Below, one piece after another: positions 26,378 through 33,897 of a stretch of DNA of 64,000 nucleotides (the first letter of the stretch is position 1; each line of letters starts with the position of its first letter). The position numbers and the translations under genes are program-made. The stretch lies in the NCBI RefSeq assembly GCF_022414535.1, contig NZ_JADWYM010000004.1:62001-126000 (forward strand), given 5' to 3'. Source of the stretch: Streptomyces sp. MUM 2J. Lineage in GTDB: Bacteria > Actinomycetota > Actinomycetes > Streptomycetales > Streptomycetaceae. The notes under the pieces are model-generated. The model made no database searches. It saw only the letters and a program-made list of their open reading frames with translations, and was not told where the DNA came from.

Positions 26378-27922
26378 CTACCGCTCCAGCCGTCCGTTGA
26401 ACCGGCGGGGCAGTCCCAGCGGGTTGTCGTCCCGCAGCTCGGCCGGCAGCAGCGCCTGAGGCGCGTTCTGGTAGACGACCGGGCGCAGCCACCGCTCGAT
26501 CGCCGTACCGCCCACGGACGTCGACGTCGACGTCGTCGCGGGGTAGGGCCCTCCGTGGTGCTGGGCGGGCGCGACGGCGACGCCGGTCGGCCAGCCGTTG
26601 ACCAGTACCCGCCCGGCAAGCGGTGTCAGCTCGGCGAGCAGCTCCGCGCCGCGGCCCCGGCCGGCCGCCTCCTCCCCGGACAGCTGCGCGGTCGCCGTGA
26701 GGTTCCCCGGCAGCCGGGACAGCACGGCGGCGACCTCGTCCTCGTCGTCGTAGCGGGCGACGACGGTGACCGGGCCGAAGCACTCCTCCAGCAGCAGGTC
26801 GTACTCCCCCGTCGCGGCCAGGCGGCCGGCCGGCACGGTCAGGAAACCGGCGCTGACGCTGTGCTCGCTGCCGGCGCCGGGCGTCACCGGGGCTTCCACG
26901 TCCGGGAGTTGGGCGCGCTCGGCGACTCCGGCGACGAAGTCGTCCCGCATCCGGTGATCGAGCAGGACACCGGCCTCGGTGTCGCTGACGGCGTCCGTGA
27001 GCGACTTGACCAGCCCGTCTCCGGCCGCGCCGGACGGCACGAGCACCAGGCCCGGCTTCACGCAGAACTGGCCGACGCCCAGGGTCATCGAGGCGGCGAG
27101 GCCGGCGCCGATGGCCGCGGCGCGCTCGGTGGCCGCGGCCTCTGTGACGACGACGGGGTTGAGCGAACCCAGCTCACCGTGGAAGGGGATGGGTACAGGA
27201 CGGGCTGCGGCAGCGTCGAAGAGCGCTCGTCCGCCGCGGACCGACCCGGTGAAGCCGGCCGCCGCGACCAGTGGATGCCCGATCAGCTCGACGCCCGCCT
27301 CGAAGCCGTGGACGAGGCCGAGCACGCCCCCGGGGAGGCCGTGCTGCGCGGCGGCCGTCCGCAGCACCTTGGCGACCAGCTCGGACAGGGCCGGGTGGTC
27401 GGGGTGGGCCTTGACGACGACGGGGCATCCCGCGGCGAGCGCGCTGGCGGTGTCGCCACCGGGGACGGAGAAGGCGAAGGGGAAGTTGGACGCGGAGTAG
27501 ACGGCGACCACACCGAGCGGCACCTTGAGGCGGCGCAGGTCGGGGACGGGCGGGGTGGCGGTGTCGTCGGGGTGGTCGATGACCACGTCGAGGAAGGCAC
27601 CCTCGTCGACGATGTCCGCGAAGGCGCGCAACTGGTGGCAGGTGCGGGCCAGTTCTCCGGTCAGCCGGAGCGGACCGAGTGCGGTCTCGGCGTCCGCCGC
27701 CTCGACGAGCTGGTCCCGGGCCTTCTCCAGGCGGGTGGCGGCACCGCGCAGGAAGGCGGCGCGCACCGCCCGGTCGGCGAGGGCATCGCGTGCGGCGTGC
27801 GCGGCCCTGACGGCGGCGTCCACCTCCTGGGCCGTGGCCTCCACCGCCACCTGCTCGCGCTGCTTCCCGGTTCGCGGGTCGACGCTCCAGACTGGTGCTG
27901 CTGCCACCGCGGGTCCCTCCAC
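26378..27922 (-). CDS. Alpha-ketoglutaric semialdehyde dehydrogenase (NADP+ aldehyde dehydrogenase)
   Basis: An aldehyde dehydrogenase of 514 residues in the 2,5-dioxovalerate dehydrogenase group, which oxidises ketoglutarate semialdehyde to 2-oxoglutarate at the end of oxidative sugar-acid and hydroxyproline pathways. The subgroup signature is SASNFPFAFSVPGGDTASALAAG with KAHPDHP. Catalytic Glu lies in FHGELGS near 247 and catalytic Cys in GVGQFCVKPG near 287. GTG at 27922 is the start. It is divergent from an IclR gene, with an inverted repeat between them. A uronate dehydrogenase gene lies 3 kb away. Confidence 0.9.
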   Translation of the reverse strand: MEGPAVAAAPVWSVDPRTGKQREQVAVEATAQEVDAAVRAAHAARDALADRAVRAAFLRGAATRLEKARDQLVEAADAETALGPLRLTGELARTCHQLRAFADIVDEGAFLDVVIDHPDDTATPPVPDLRRLKVPLGVVAVYSASNFPFAFSVPGGDTASALAAGCPVVVKAHPDHPALSELVAKVLRTAAAQHGLPGGVLGLVHGFEAGVELIGHPLVAAAGFTGSVRGGRALFDAAAARPVPIPFHGELGSLNPVVVTEAAATERAAAIGAGLAASMTLGVGQFCVKPGLVLVPSGAAGDGLVKSLTDAVSDTEAGVLLDHRMRDDFVAGVAERAQLPDVEAPVTPGAGSEHSVSAGFLTVPAGRLAATGEYDLLLEECFGPVTVVARYDDEDEVAAVLSRLPGNLTATAQLSGEEAAGRGRGAELLAELTPLAGRVLVNGWPTGVAVAPAQHHGGPYPATTSTSTSVGGTAIERWLRPVVYQNAPQALLPAELRDDNPLGLPRRFNGRLER

Positions 27923-27966
27923 TGTGTTGCCGCATTCGCTGCCGCAGGACTGACATCACCCAGCAG

Positions 27967-27988
27967 GGCGTTCGATATACTGAACGCC
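27967..27988. promoter_or_regulatory. Inverted repeat, probable IclR-family operator
   Basis: GGCGTTC-GATATACT-GAACGCC is a perfect 7-bp inverted repeat with an AT-rich 8-base centre, placed 45 bases before the dehydrogenase start and 70 bases before the iclR-type start. It fits an operator for the divergent regulator. A -10-like TATAAC is seen at 28019-28024 for the plus strand. Confidence 0.65.
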
Positions 27989-28058
27989 GTCTCTGATGGT
28001 GAATGCACTCTCGGAGACTATAACTCCAGCTTCTCGCCGAACGAAGGGGTCCAGGGCG

Positions 28059-28832
28059 ATGCCGGCAGCGGAGACGGGCGGTGGGGCGCAGGTCAAGTCC
28101 GCCGTACGGACAGTGGAGTTGCTGGAGTACTTCGCCGGCCGTCCCGGCATGCACTCCCTCGCGGCGGTCCAGGAGGCCGTCGGATACCCCAAGTCCAGCC
28201 TGTACATGCTGCTGCGCACCCTGGTGGAGCTGGGCTGGGTGGAGACGGACGCCACGGGCACGCGGTACGGCATCGGCGTACGCGCCCTGCTGGTCGGCAC
28301 CTCCTACATCGACGGCGACGAGGTGGTCGCGGCGGCCCGGCCGGCGCTGGACCGCCTGTCGGACGACACCACCGAGACCATCCACCTCGCGCGCCTGGAC
28401 GGCACCAACGTGGTCTACCTGGCCACCCGCCGGTCCCAGCACTGCCTGCGCCCCTTCACCCGGGTCGGCCGCCGGCTGCCCGCGCACTCCACCTCGCTCG
28501 GCAAGGCCATCCTCGCCACGTACAGCGACGAGCAGGTCCGCACCATGCTTCCGGAGACGCTGCCCGCGCTCACCGAGAACACGCTCACCGACCGCGAGCA
28601 GCTCATCGAGGAGCTGCACCGGGTCCGCGAGCAGGGCTTCGCCGTCGACCGCGAGGAGAACACCCTCGGCCTGCGCTGCTTCGGTGTGGCGATCCCGTAC
28701 CGCACCCCGGCCCGCGACGCGATCAGCTGCTCGGTGCCGGTGGCGCGACTGACGCCCGCACACGAGCACACGGTCAAGGACGCCCTCTTCGACGCCCGCG
28801 ACCGGCTGACGCTGGCCACGCGCCGGCTGTGA
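28059..28832 (+). CDS. IclR family transcriptional regulator
   Basis: A DNA-binding regulator of 257 residues. The N-terminal winged helix (about 15-75) includes VKSAVRTVELLEYFAGRPG and EAVGYPKSSLYMLLRTLVELGWVE. The C-terminal effector domain contains LPAHSTSLGKAILATYSDEQV and REQGFAVDREENTLGLRCFGVAI, as in IclR proteins. It likely controls the divergent semialdehyde dehydrogenase through the inverted repeat between them, with a sugar-acid metabolite as inducer by analogy with KdgR-like IclR proteins. ATG at 28059 has an AAGGGG at suitable distance; a longer start at 27996 is less likely. Confidence 0.9.
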   Translation: MPAAETGGGAQVKSAVRTVELLEYFAGRPGMHSLAAVQEAVGYPKSSLYMLLRTLVELGWVETDATGTRYGIGVRALLVGTSYIDGDEVVAAARPALDRLSDDTTETIHLARLDGTNVVYLATRRSQHCLRPFTRVGRRLPAHSTSLGKAILATYSDEQVRTMLPETLPALTENTLTDREQLIEELHRVREQGFAVDREENTLGLRCFGVAIPYRTPARDAISCSVPVARLTPAHEHTVKDALFDARDRLTLATRRL

Positions 28833-29022
28833 CCGCCACGGTCCGCCCGCCCGGCGATACGCCTCTCCCCGCGCGGCGGCGGCGCATCACCGAGAGCGCG
28901 GAGAGCGGGCCGGTCGAGGCGGACGCCCCGGACATCTCGCCCCCCCGGTGACGCAGAGGGTGCGGACGCCCCGGACGACGAACGCCCCGGGCACGCGGAC
29001 GACACAGGCCGAGACGACGGCG

Positions 29023-29054
29023 ACGCCCCGCCGGCCCAGGTGGCGGCGGGGCGT
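29023..29054 (-). terminator. Hairpin terminator after the secreted HAD phosphatase gene
   Basis: An 11-bp perfect stem (ACGCCCCGCCG / CGGCGGGGCGT) with a 10-base loop lies 23 bases downstream of the phosphatase stop on the minus strand. It may also stop the IclR transcript on the plus strand. Confidence 0.65.
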
Positions 29055-29077
29055 TCTCACCTCGTGGGACGTACGGG

Positions 29078-29875
29078 CTAGCCGACGAAGTACGTCGGGT
29101 TCGGCACCTTGTACGTCCGGTTGGCGTAGCCGCCGTCGAGGTCGGAGTACTGGTCGCCGAAGTTGGCGATGATCTCGTACCCGAGGTCGTCCTCGATGTG
29201 CTTGCGGGTGCCGGACTTGTACTCCACGGTGGTGCACTTCCAGGCATCCACGGTGGCGCAGTCGCTCAGGTAGGCCGGCGGGTTGGCCTTGTCCTTGAGG
29301 AACATGTGGCCGGCGTCGAGGTTGACGTCGGCGCCGACCTTCTTCAGGTTCTCGGCGGCGGCGGCACGCTGCGCCTCGCTCAGGCCCGAGTTGTAGAACA
29401 CCTCCACGCCCTTGGACTCGGCGTAGCGCACGAGTTCGGGGCTGCCGAAGACGGCGGGCCGGTCGGCACGGTCCACGTACTCAGCCCAGGTGGCCGGGTT
29501 GTAGGTGTAGTGGTACCGCTTCTCGTAGTCGAGGCTGAGCAGCAGGGTGTCGTCGATGTCGAAGACGACGGCCGGCTTCTCGCCGTGGTGGCGGGCCTTG
29601 CGCGCCGCCCGGTCTATGTACCTCTTCGCGTCCCGGTCCAGGCGCGCCAGGTCCTTGGCGTAGGGGCTGTCCTGGGAGGCCTGGTAGACGCCGTCCGCGT
29701 CGGCGGTGGTGCCGTAGTAGGTGTCGATGTCCTTGACGAGCACGCCGATGTTGTACGGCTCGTGCGTGGAGTTCGCCGTCTTCTGGCCCGCGGTGGCCGC
29801 ACCGGCGCCGTAGAGCGCTCCGCCGGCAACGGTGCAAGCGGCCACGACCGCGGCCGCTCTGAGGGATTTCCGCAT
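29078..29875 (-). CDS. Secreted HAD-superfamily acid phosphatase (class B/C-like)
   Basis: An exported phosphatase of 265 residues. A Sec signal (MRKSLRAAAVVAACTVAGGALYG...) is cleaved near residue 33. The catalytic motif FDIDDTLLLSL near 103-113 carries the nucleophile Asp and the acid/base Asp. Motif II is FYNSG, and the late motif is NFGDQYSDLDGG. Two Cys (SDCATVDAWKC) may form a disulfide. It resembles plant-type acid phosphatase/5'-nucleotidase lipoprotein e(P4) proteins but lacks a lipobox. ATG at 29875 with GGAG upstream is chosen. No PHO box was found before it. Confidence 0.9.
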   Translation of the reverse strand: MRKSLRAAAVVAACTVAGGALYGAGAATAGQKTANSTHEPYNIGVLVKDIDTYYGTTADADGVYQASQDSPYAKDLARLDRDAKRYIDRAARKARHHGEKPAVVFDIDDTLLLSLDYEKRYHYTYNPATWAEYVDRADRPAVFGSPELVRYAESKGVEVFYNSGLSEAQRAAAAENLKKVGADVNLDAGHMFLKDKANPPAYLSDCATVDAWKCTTVEYKSGTRKHIEDDLGYEIIANFGDQYSDLDGGYANRTYKVPNPTYFVG

Positions 29876-30633
29876 GGATTCTCCGGTTTTGATCGGTGGT
29901 GGTTTCACCAGGTCACGCCTTGTCTACGCGCATCACACCCGGCGCGCGAGCCTCGTTACCCGATCGATACGAGAACCGTGGGCCGAAAAGGTTGCGCGCC
30001 TGCCCGGCCGCGTTCGTCACGTGGCGGTGGCCCCATATCGCCCGGGCCGTGGCGCTGTTGGGGCCGATCGCACCGGTGCCGGAGCTCCCGGTGCGGCCGT
30101 ACGCGCACCGGCCGGGAGCACCGGGCGGCCCGCGCCCGCCCGGCGGCACCCCCGCTCGTGGCCCTCGCCGCCCCCGGGTTGACGCGGAGCCACACGGCCG
30201 GTCGTCAGGCACGGTCGTGAGTTGCGGTGCGGACGGCCGGGCGCGGGCCGCGTTCTCCGCTCGTCCGTCACCCCCTGCACGATGCGGGCCGTGCGACTCA
30301 CCGGCCGCAGGCGAGGGCCACACGCAGGTACGACGTCAAACGGGGATGCGCCCGATGACCGGGGGAACGCGTCGCCTCCCGCCCGAAAGGCGGATGTCCG
30401 CTTGCCGCGCGACACTTGACGGAACGCGGAACCGGTCCCTAGCGTCACCGCGCAGGTGAACATCGGCCAGGGACGCGGCCGTCGGCCGATGTCGAACCAC
30501 GGGGTCGCCGAGTCGTCGCGTCGCCGGGGCGGTCGAGGCAGGCAGATCCGCGGAACGCCGGGCGATCGAGTCGCTGAACGACGAGCGGCAGAGGAGCCGG
30601 GTCGCCGAACCGCCGACCCCGAGGAGACCGAGG
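29876..30633. other. Non-coding 750-base region upstream of the uronate dehydrogenase
   Basis: No gene is convincing here. Open frames on both strands are Arg/Pro/Gly-rich shadows without family features. The 5' part carries the phosphatase promoter region, and the 3' part holds a -35/-10 pair and a long 5' leader of about 180 bases for the next gene. What else the central 400 bases do is not visible. Confidence 0.5.
30416..30445 (+). promoter_or_regulatory. Probable housekeeping promoter of uronate dehydrogenase gene
   Basis: TTGACG (30416-30421) and TAGCGT (30440-30445) are separated by 18 bases, close to the consensus for the main sigma factor. It would give a 5' leader of about 180 bases before the ATG at 30634. 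Confidence 0.6.
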
Positions 30634-31443
30634 ATGCCCTCCCCCCGCACCGTTCTGCTCACCGGCGCCGCCGGTGGGCTCGGCACCCTGATGCGTGGTC
30701 TGCTGCCCGAGTACGGCTACGACCTGCGCCTGTTCGACGTACGCCCGATCGAGGGCGCCCCGGACGCGATCACCGCCGACCTCGCCGACCGGGAGGCGCT
30801 GCGCGAGGCCGTCCGGGGTGTCGACGCGATCATCCACCTCGCGGGCATCTCACTGGAATCCTCGTTCGAGAAGATCGTGAAGGCGAACATCGAGGGCACC
30901 TACCACCTGTACGAGGCCGCCCGCGAGGAGGAAGTGGGGCGCGTCGTCCTCGCCTCCTCCAACCACGCCGTCGGCTACACCCCGCGCCCGCGGGAGGGCG
31001 ACCCGCTCATCCCGGTCGACACCCCGCACCGCCCGGACACCTTCTACGGCCTGTCCAAGTGCTTCGGTGAGGACCTCGCCCAGCTCTACTGGGACCGGCA
31101 CGGCCTGGAGACGGTGTCCGTGCGCATCGGCTCCTGCTTCCCCGAGCCGGCACGGGTGCGGACGCTGTCGGTGTGGCTGAGCCCGGACGACTGCGCCCGC
31201 CTCTTCCACGCGGCCCTGACCGCCGAGCACGTCGGCCACACGATCGTCCACGGCTCCTCCGCCAACACCCGGCTGTGGTGGGACCTCGGCACCGCCCGGG
31301 CACTCGGCTACGAGCCGCGGGACGACTCCGAGGCGTACGCCGGGAAGCTGATCGCCGAGCAGGGCGAACTGGACCCGGAGAATCCGGCGCACGCCCACCT
31401 CGGCGGCCACTTCGTCACCGACCCGCCGATCTGGCCGTACTGA
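30634..31443 (+). CDS. udh: Uronate dehydrogenase-like NAD(P)-dependent SDR/epimerase
   Basis: An extended short-chain dehydrogenase of 269 residues. It has the NAD loop TGAAGGLG at 9-16, the active-site YxxxK as YGLSKCFGEDLA (Tyr near 137, Lys near 141), and features I recall from uronate dehydrogenases: HLAGISLE, NIEGTYHLYEAAR, ASSNHAVGYTP, VRIGSCFPEP and a C-terminal GGHFVTDPPI. Uronate dehydrogenase oxidises galacturonate/glucuronate to aldarolactones. GAGGAG precedes ATG 30634. A generic NAD-dependent epimerase is the alternative. Confidence 0.82.
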   Translation: MPSPRTVLLTGAAGGLGTLMRGLLPEYGYDLRLFDVRPIEGAPDAITADLADREALREAVRGVDAIIHLAGISLESSFEKIVKANIEGTYHLYEAAREEEVGRVVLASSNHAVGYTPRPREGDPLIPVDTPHRPDTFYGLSKCFGEDLAQLYWDRHGLETVSVRIGSCFPEPARVRTLSVWLSPDDCARLFHAALTAEHVGHTIVHGSSANTRLWWDLGTARALGYEPRDDSEAYAGKLIAEQGELDPENPAHAHLGGHFVTDPPIWPY

Positions 31444-31571
31444 TCCGGCCGCCCGGTACGGCGGGCCCGGTGGCCGACCGGGAGGGACCGGTCGGACGGG
31501 AGCGGAACCGGAACCGGAAGGGCGTCCGGGGCGGGGCCGCGGCCTGGTGGGCCGGACGGACGTCAGGTAAG

Positions 31572-31600
31572 GGAACGGTAAAGCGGTCTCGCTCGTTCTA
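31572..31600 (+). promoter_or_regulatory. ECF sigma (SigR/SigE-like) promoter of TerD gene
   Basis: GGAAC (31572-31576), 18 bases, then GTT within CGTTCTA (31594-31600) fits the GGAAY-N18-GTT pattern of Streptomyces ECF sigma factors. It lies just upstream of the TerD-family start, which suits a stress-response protein. Confidence 0.55.
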
Positions 31601-31615
31601 GGGGGCATGACAGCT

Positions 31616-32815
31616 ATGACCCCCGGCTCGAACATCCCGCTCTCCGCCGCCCGTGTCGCGGTGGACGTGGCCGCGCCCGTGCGGCTGGACGTTTCGGGCC
31701 TGCTGCTCACCGCCGACGGCAAGGTGCGCTCCGACGACGACTTCATCTTCTACAACCAGCCCAGCGGCCCGGGCGTGACCTACCGCTCGGGGGGCGGCGC
31801 CGCACCCGACGCGATCACGGTCGACACGACCGCCCTCCCGCCGGGCATCGAGAAGATCGTCGTGACCGCCAGCCCGGACGCGGCCGGGCAGACCTTCCAG
31901 GGCGTCGAACCGACGGCCACGATCCGCAACGCCGACGACGGTTCCGTCCTGGCCACGTTCAGGCCACCGCAGCTGGGCGCGGAGACCGCGCTGGTGGTCG
32001 TGGAGATCTATCTGCGCAACGGCCAGTGGAAGGCCCGCGCGGTCGGCCAGGGGTACGCCAACGGCCTCGCCGGCATCGCCACCGACTTCGGTGTCACCGT
32101 CGAGGAGCCGGCACCGCAGCCGGCCGTGCCGCCCGCACCCGCCGTGCAGCCCCCGGCGACCGCGCCGGCCCCGCCGCTCACCGTTCCCCCGGTCCCGCCC
32201 GTTCCTCCGGCACCACCCGCCGCCGCACCCGGCGCGGGGAAGATCAACCTGGACAAGGGCCGGGTCAGCCTCCAGAAGAACCAGACGGTGTCCCTGGTCA
32301 AGGGCGGGCGCCCGCTGCTCTCGCAGGTCCGGATGGGCCTGGGCTGGGAGCCCGCCTACCGCGGCAAGGACATCGACCTGGACGCGTCGGTCATCGCCTA
32401 CGGCCCGCAGCGCAACCACATCGACAGTTGCTACTTCGGCAAGCTGACGATCCTCTCGGGCGCGATCCGGCACTCCGGCGACAACCTCACCGGCGAGGGC
32501 GGCGGCGACGACGAGGTCATCACCGTCGACCTGGGCCGGCTGCCGCAGGAGGTCACCGGCCTCGTCTTCACCGTGAACTCCTTCTCCGGCCAGAAGTTCA
32601 CCGAGGTCGCCAAGGCCTACTGCCGCATGCTGGACGCCGCGACCGGCGAGGAGCTGGTCCGCTTCGACCTCACCCACGCCGAGCCGCAGACCGGGGTGAT
32701 GATGGCCAAGCTCATCCGCCAGTTCTCCGGCGAGTGGGAGATGACGGCGATGGGCGACTTCGTCAAGGCCCGCACGGTCCGCAACATGGTGAAGCCGGCC
32801 GCGCAGTCCCTGTGA
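31616..32815 (+). CDS. Tandem TerD-domain stress protein
   Basis: A protein of 399 residues with two TerD (tellurium/stress, Ca2+-binding) domains joined by a long Pro/Ala/Val linker (about 165-212). The first domain begins MTPGSNIPLSAARVAVDV and has SDDDFIFYNQPSGPGVTY; the second has INLDKGRVSLQKNQTVSL, LGWEPAYRGKDIDLDASVIAY and FTEVAKAYCRMLDAATGEELVRFDL. The acidic clusters are the expected calcium sites. ATG at 31616 is preferred because GGGGG sits 10 bases upstream; ATG at 31607 would be only one base from it. An ECF-type promoter lies in front. Confidence 0.9.
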   Translation: MTPGSNIPLSAARVAVDVAAPVRLDVSGLLLTADGKVRSDDDFIFYNQPSGPGVTYRSGGGAAPDAITVDTTALPPGIEKIVVTASPDAAGQTFQGVEPTATIRNADDGSVLATFRPPQLGAETALVVVEIYLRNGQWKARAVGQGYANGLAGIATDFGVTVEEPAPQPAVPPAPAVQPPATAPAPPLTVPPVPPVPPAPPAAAPGAGKINLDKGRVSLQKNQTVSLVKGGRPLLSQVRMGLGWEPAYRGKDIDLDASVIAYGPQRNHIDSCYFGKLTILSGAIRHSGDNLTGEGGGDDEVITVDLGRLPQEVTGLVFTVNSFSGQKFTEVAKAYCRMLDAATGEELVRFDLTHAEPQTGVMMAKLIRQFSGEWEMTAMGDFVKARTVRNMVKPAAQSL

Positions 32816-32894
32816 CGGAGCCCGCCTCGCGCAGCGCCCCCCGCGGAGCGGGCGCTCCGCGGGGGGCCGGGGACGCCCGCTGCCGGCCGCCTTC

Positions 32895-33467
32895 TCATGT
32901 CGCCGGCAGCAGTCCCTCCGTCACCAGGGACAGGTACCGGGGGATGCACGCCCCCTCGTCTCCGGCCAGTTCCGAGGCCGTCGCCACCCCGTGGGCCAGG
33001 CGCAGGATGTCGATCGGTTCGACGTCCTTGCGGAGGGCACCCTCCGCCTGGGCGGCCCGGACCAGGCGCTCTCCGGCACCCTTGAGGGTGGTGCCGCACA
33101 CCGTGGCCGCCGCGGATCCGGCGTCGGTGACGGCCGAGCCCAGCAGTGCCTTCAGACCGCGGACCTGGATCATGCCCTCGGTGAGTTCCGTCAGCCACGC
33201 CCACAGCGCCTCCCCCGGTGGGCACTCGTCCGCGATCACGTCGGCGCGCCGGGCCAGGGCCTCGACACGGCCCACGTACGCGGCCTCCAGCAGCGACTGA
33301 CGGGTCGGGAAGTGCCGGTACAGCGTGCCGGAACCGACCCCGGCGCGCTTGGCGATGTCGTCGAGGGACGCGCCCTCCCCATGCTCGGCGAAGGCCTCCG
33401 CCGCCACCTTCAGCAATCGCTCGTAGTTGCGCCGAGCGTCCGCGCGCATGGGCTTGACCTGGGTCAT
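32895..33467 (-). CDS. TetR family transcriptional regulator
   Basis: A regulator of 190 residues. The N-terminal helix-turn-helix is clear: RRNYERLLKVAAEAFAEHGEGASLDDIAKRAGVGSGTLYRHFPTRQSLLEAAY at about 10-62. The remaining C-terminal helices bind an unknown ligand. ATG at 33467 has AAGGAG upstream; the much longer open frame is not coding. An inverted repeat CGGAGA-AGG-TCTCCG at 33487-33501 lies 20 bases before the start and may be its own operator. No obvious target gene is adjacent on the other strand. Confidence 0.9.
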   Translation of the reverse strand: MTQVKPMRADARRNYERLLKVAAEAFAEHGEGASLDDIAKRAGVGSGTLYRHFPTRQSLLEAAYVGRVEALARRADVIADECPPGEALWAWLTELTEGMIQVRGLKALLGSAVTDAGSAAATVCGTTLKGAGERLVRAAQAEGALRKDVEPIDILRLAHGVATASELAGDEGACIPRYLSLVTEGLLPAT

Positions 33468-33486
33468 CAAGAACTCCTTGCAGGAA

Positions 33487-33501
33487 CGGAGAAGGTCTCC
33501 G
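33487..33501. promoter_or_regulatory. Probable TetR operator (autoregulation)
   Basis: CGGAGA-AGG-TCTCCG is a perfect 6-3-6 inverted repeat 20-34 bases upstream of the tetR-type ATG at 33467, flanked by GAA and GTTC which extend it imperfectly. Confidence 0.5.
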
Positions 33502-33660
33502 CGTTCTGTCGGGAGCGTACGGGGATCGGCCCCCGAAGACGGCCGTACCGCCGGGGGACGCCGCGCGACCGACCGTGCTGCCCGCATGTTCCACCACTTC
33601 GCCCGGCGACACCAGACGGGCAGCATCCGGCTCCGGACCGTCCGCCCGTCCGGCCCGGGC

Positions 33661-33772
33661 GGGCTCCTCGCACCGGCGCAGGTGCTCTGTCCTCCGAGCT
33701 GCACCGGCGTGTGATGCCGGTGGCGGGATGCGAACCCGCGGCCTCCCCGTGAAGTGTGGAATCAGGTCCTGC
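33661..33772 (-). other. tRNA-like element with halves in permuted order (degenerate or unusual)
   Basis: On the minus strand a T-arm (GCGGG-TTCGCAT-CCCGC, 33739-33723) is followed by an acceptor-like CACCGGC (33722-33716). After 7 bases comes GCCGGTG (33708-33702), which pairs with it perfectly, then CA, a D-arm GCTC-GGAGGACA-GAGC, then A and CCTGC, as in a tRNA 5' half. So the 3' half precedes the 5' half. The T-loop has C where A58 is nearly universal, the 3' end is TCA rather than CCA, and no clean anticodon arm was found. A degenerate tRNA remnant or chance hairpins are the main alternatives. Confidence 0.35.
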
Positions 33773-33897
33773 CCGTCGCACCTGGACGGGCATCGCTGTG
33801 GGGGGAGACCGCGGGACGGGCTGGCGGATTCGGGCGGCGTGACGCGGGGCGGCCGCGCCGGTGGGTGGCGGGCGGCGCCCGTGGGCGGCCCGGGCGT

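Larger units (their letters stand above)
33468..33897. other. Non-coding region between phoX-like and tetR-type genes
   Basis: About 430 bases without a credible gene. It contains the tetR operator, the tRNA-like segments at about 33661-33772 and a 7-bp hairpin (33702-33722) that may end the phoX-like transcript. The rest shows nothing recognisable. Confidence 0.5.

Noticed and set aside
29901..29920. PHO box upstream of the secreted HAD phosphatase
   Set aside because: Two TCAC units are present but 8 bases apart, not 11, and lack the GTTCA head.
29960..30460. Possible small genes in the long gap before the uronate dehydrogenase
   Set aside because: All open frames there are Arg/Pro/Gly-rich, overlap on both strands, and lack ribosome sites or motifs.
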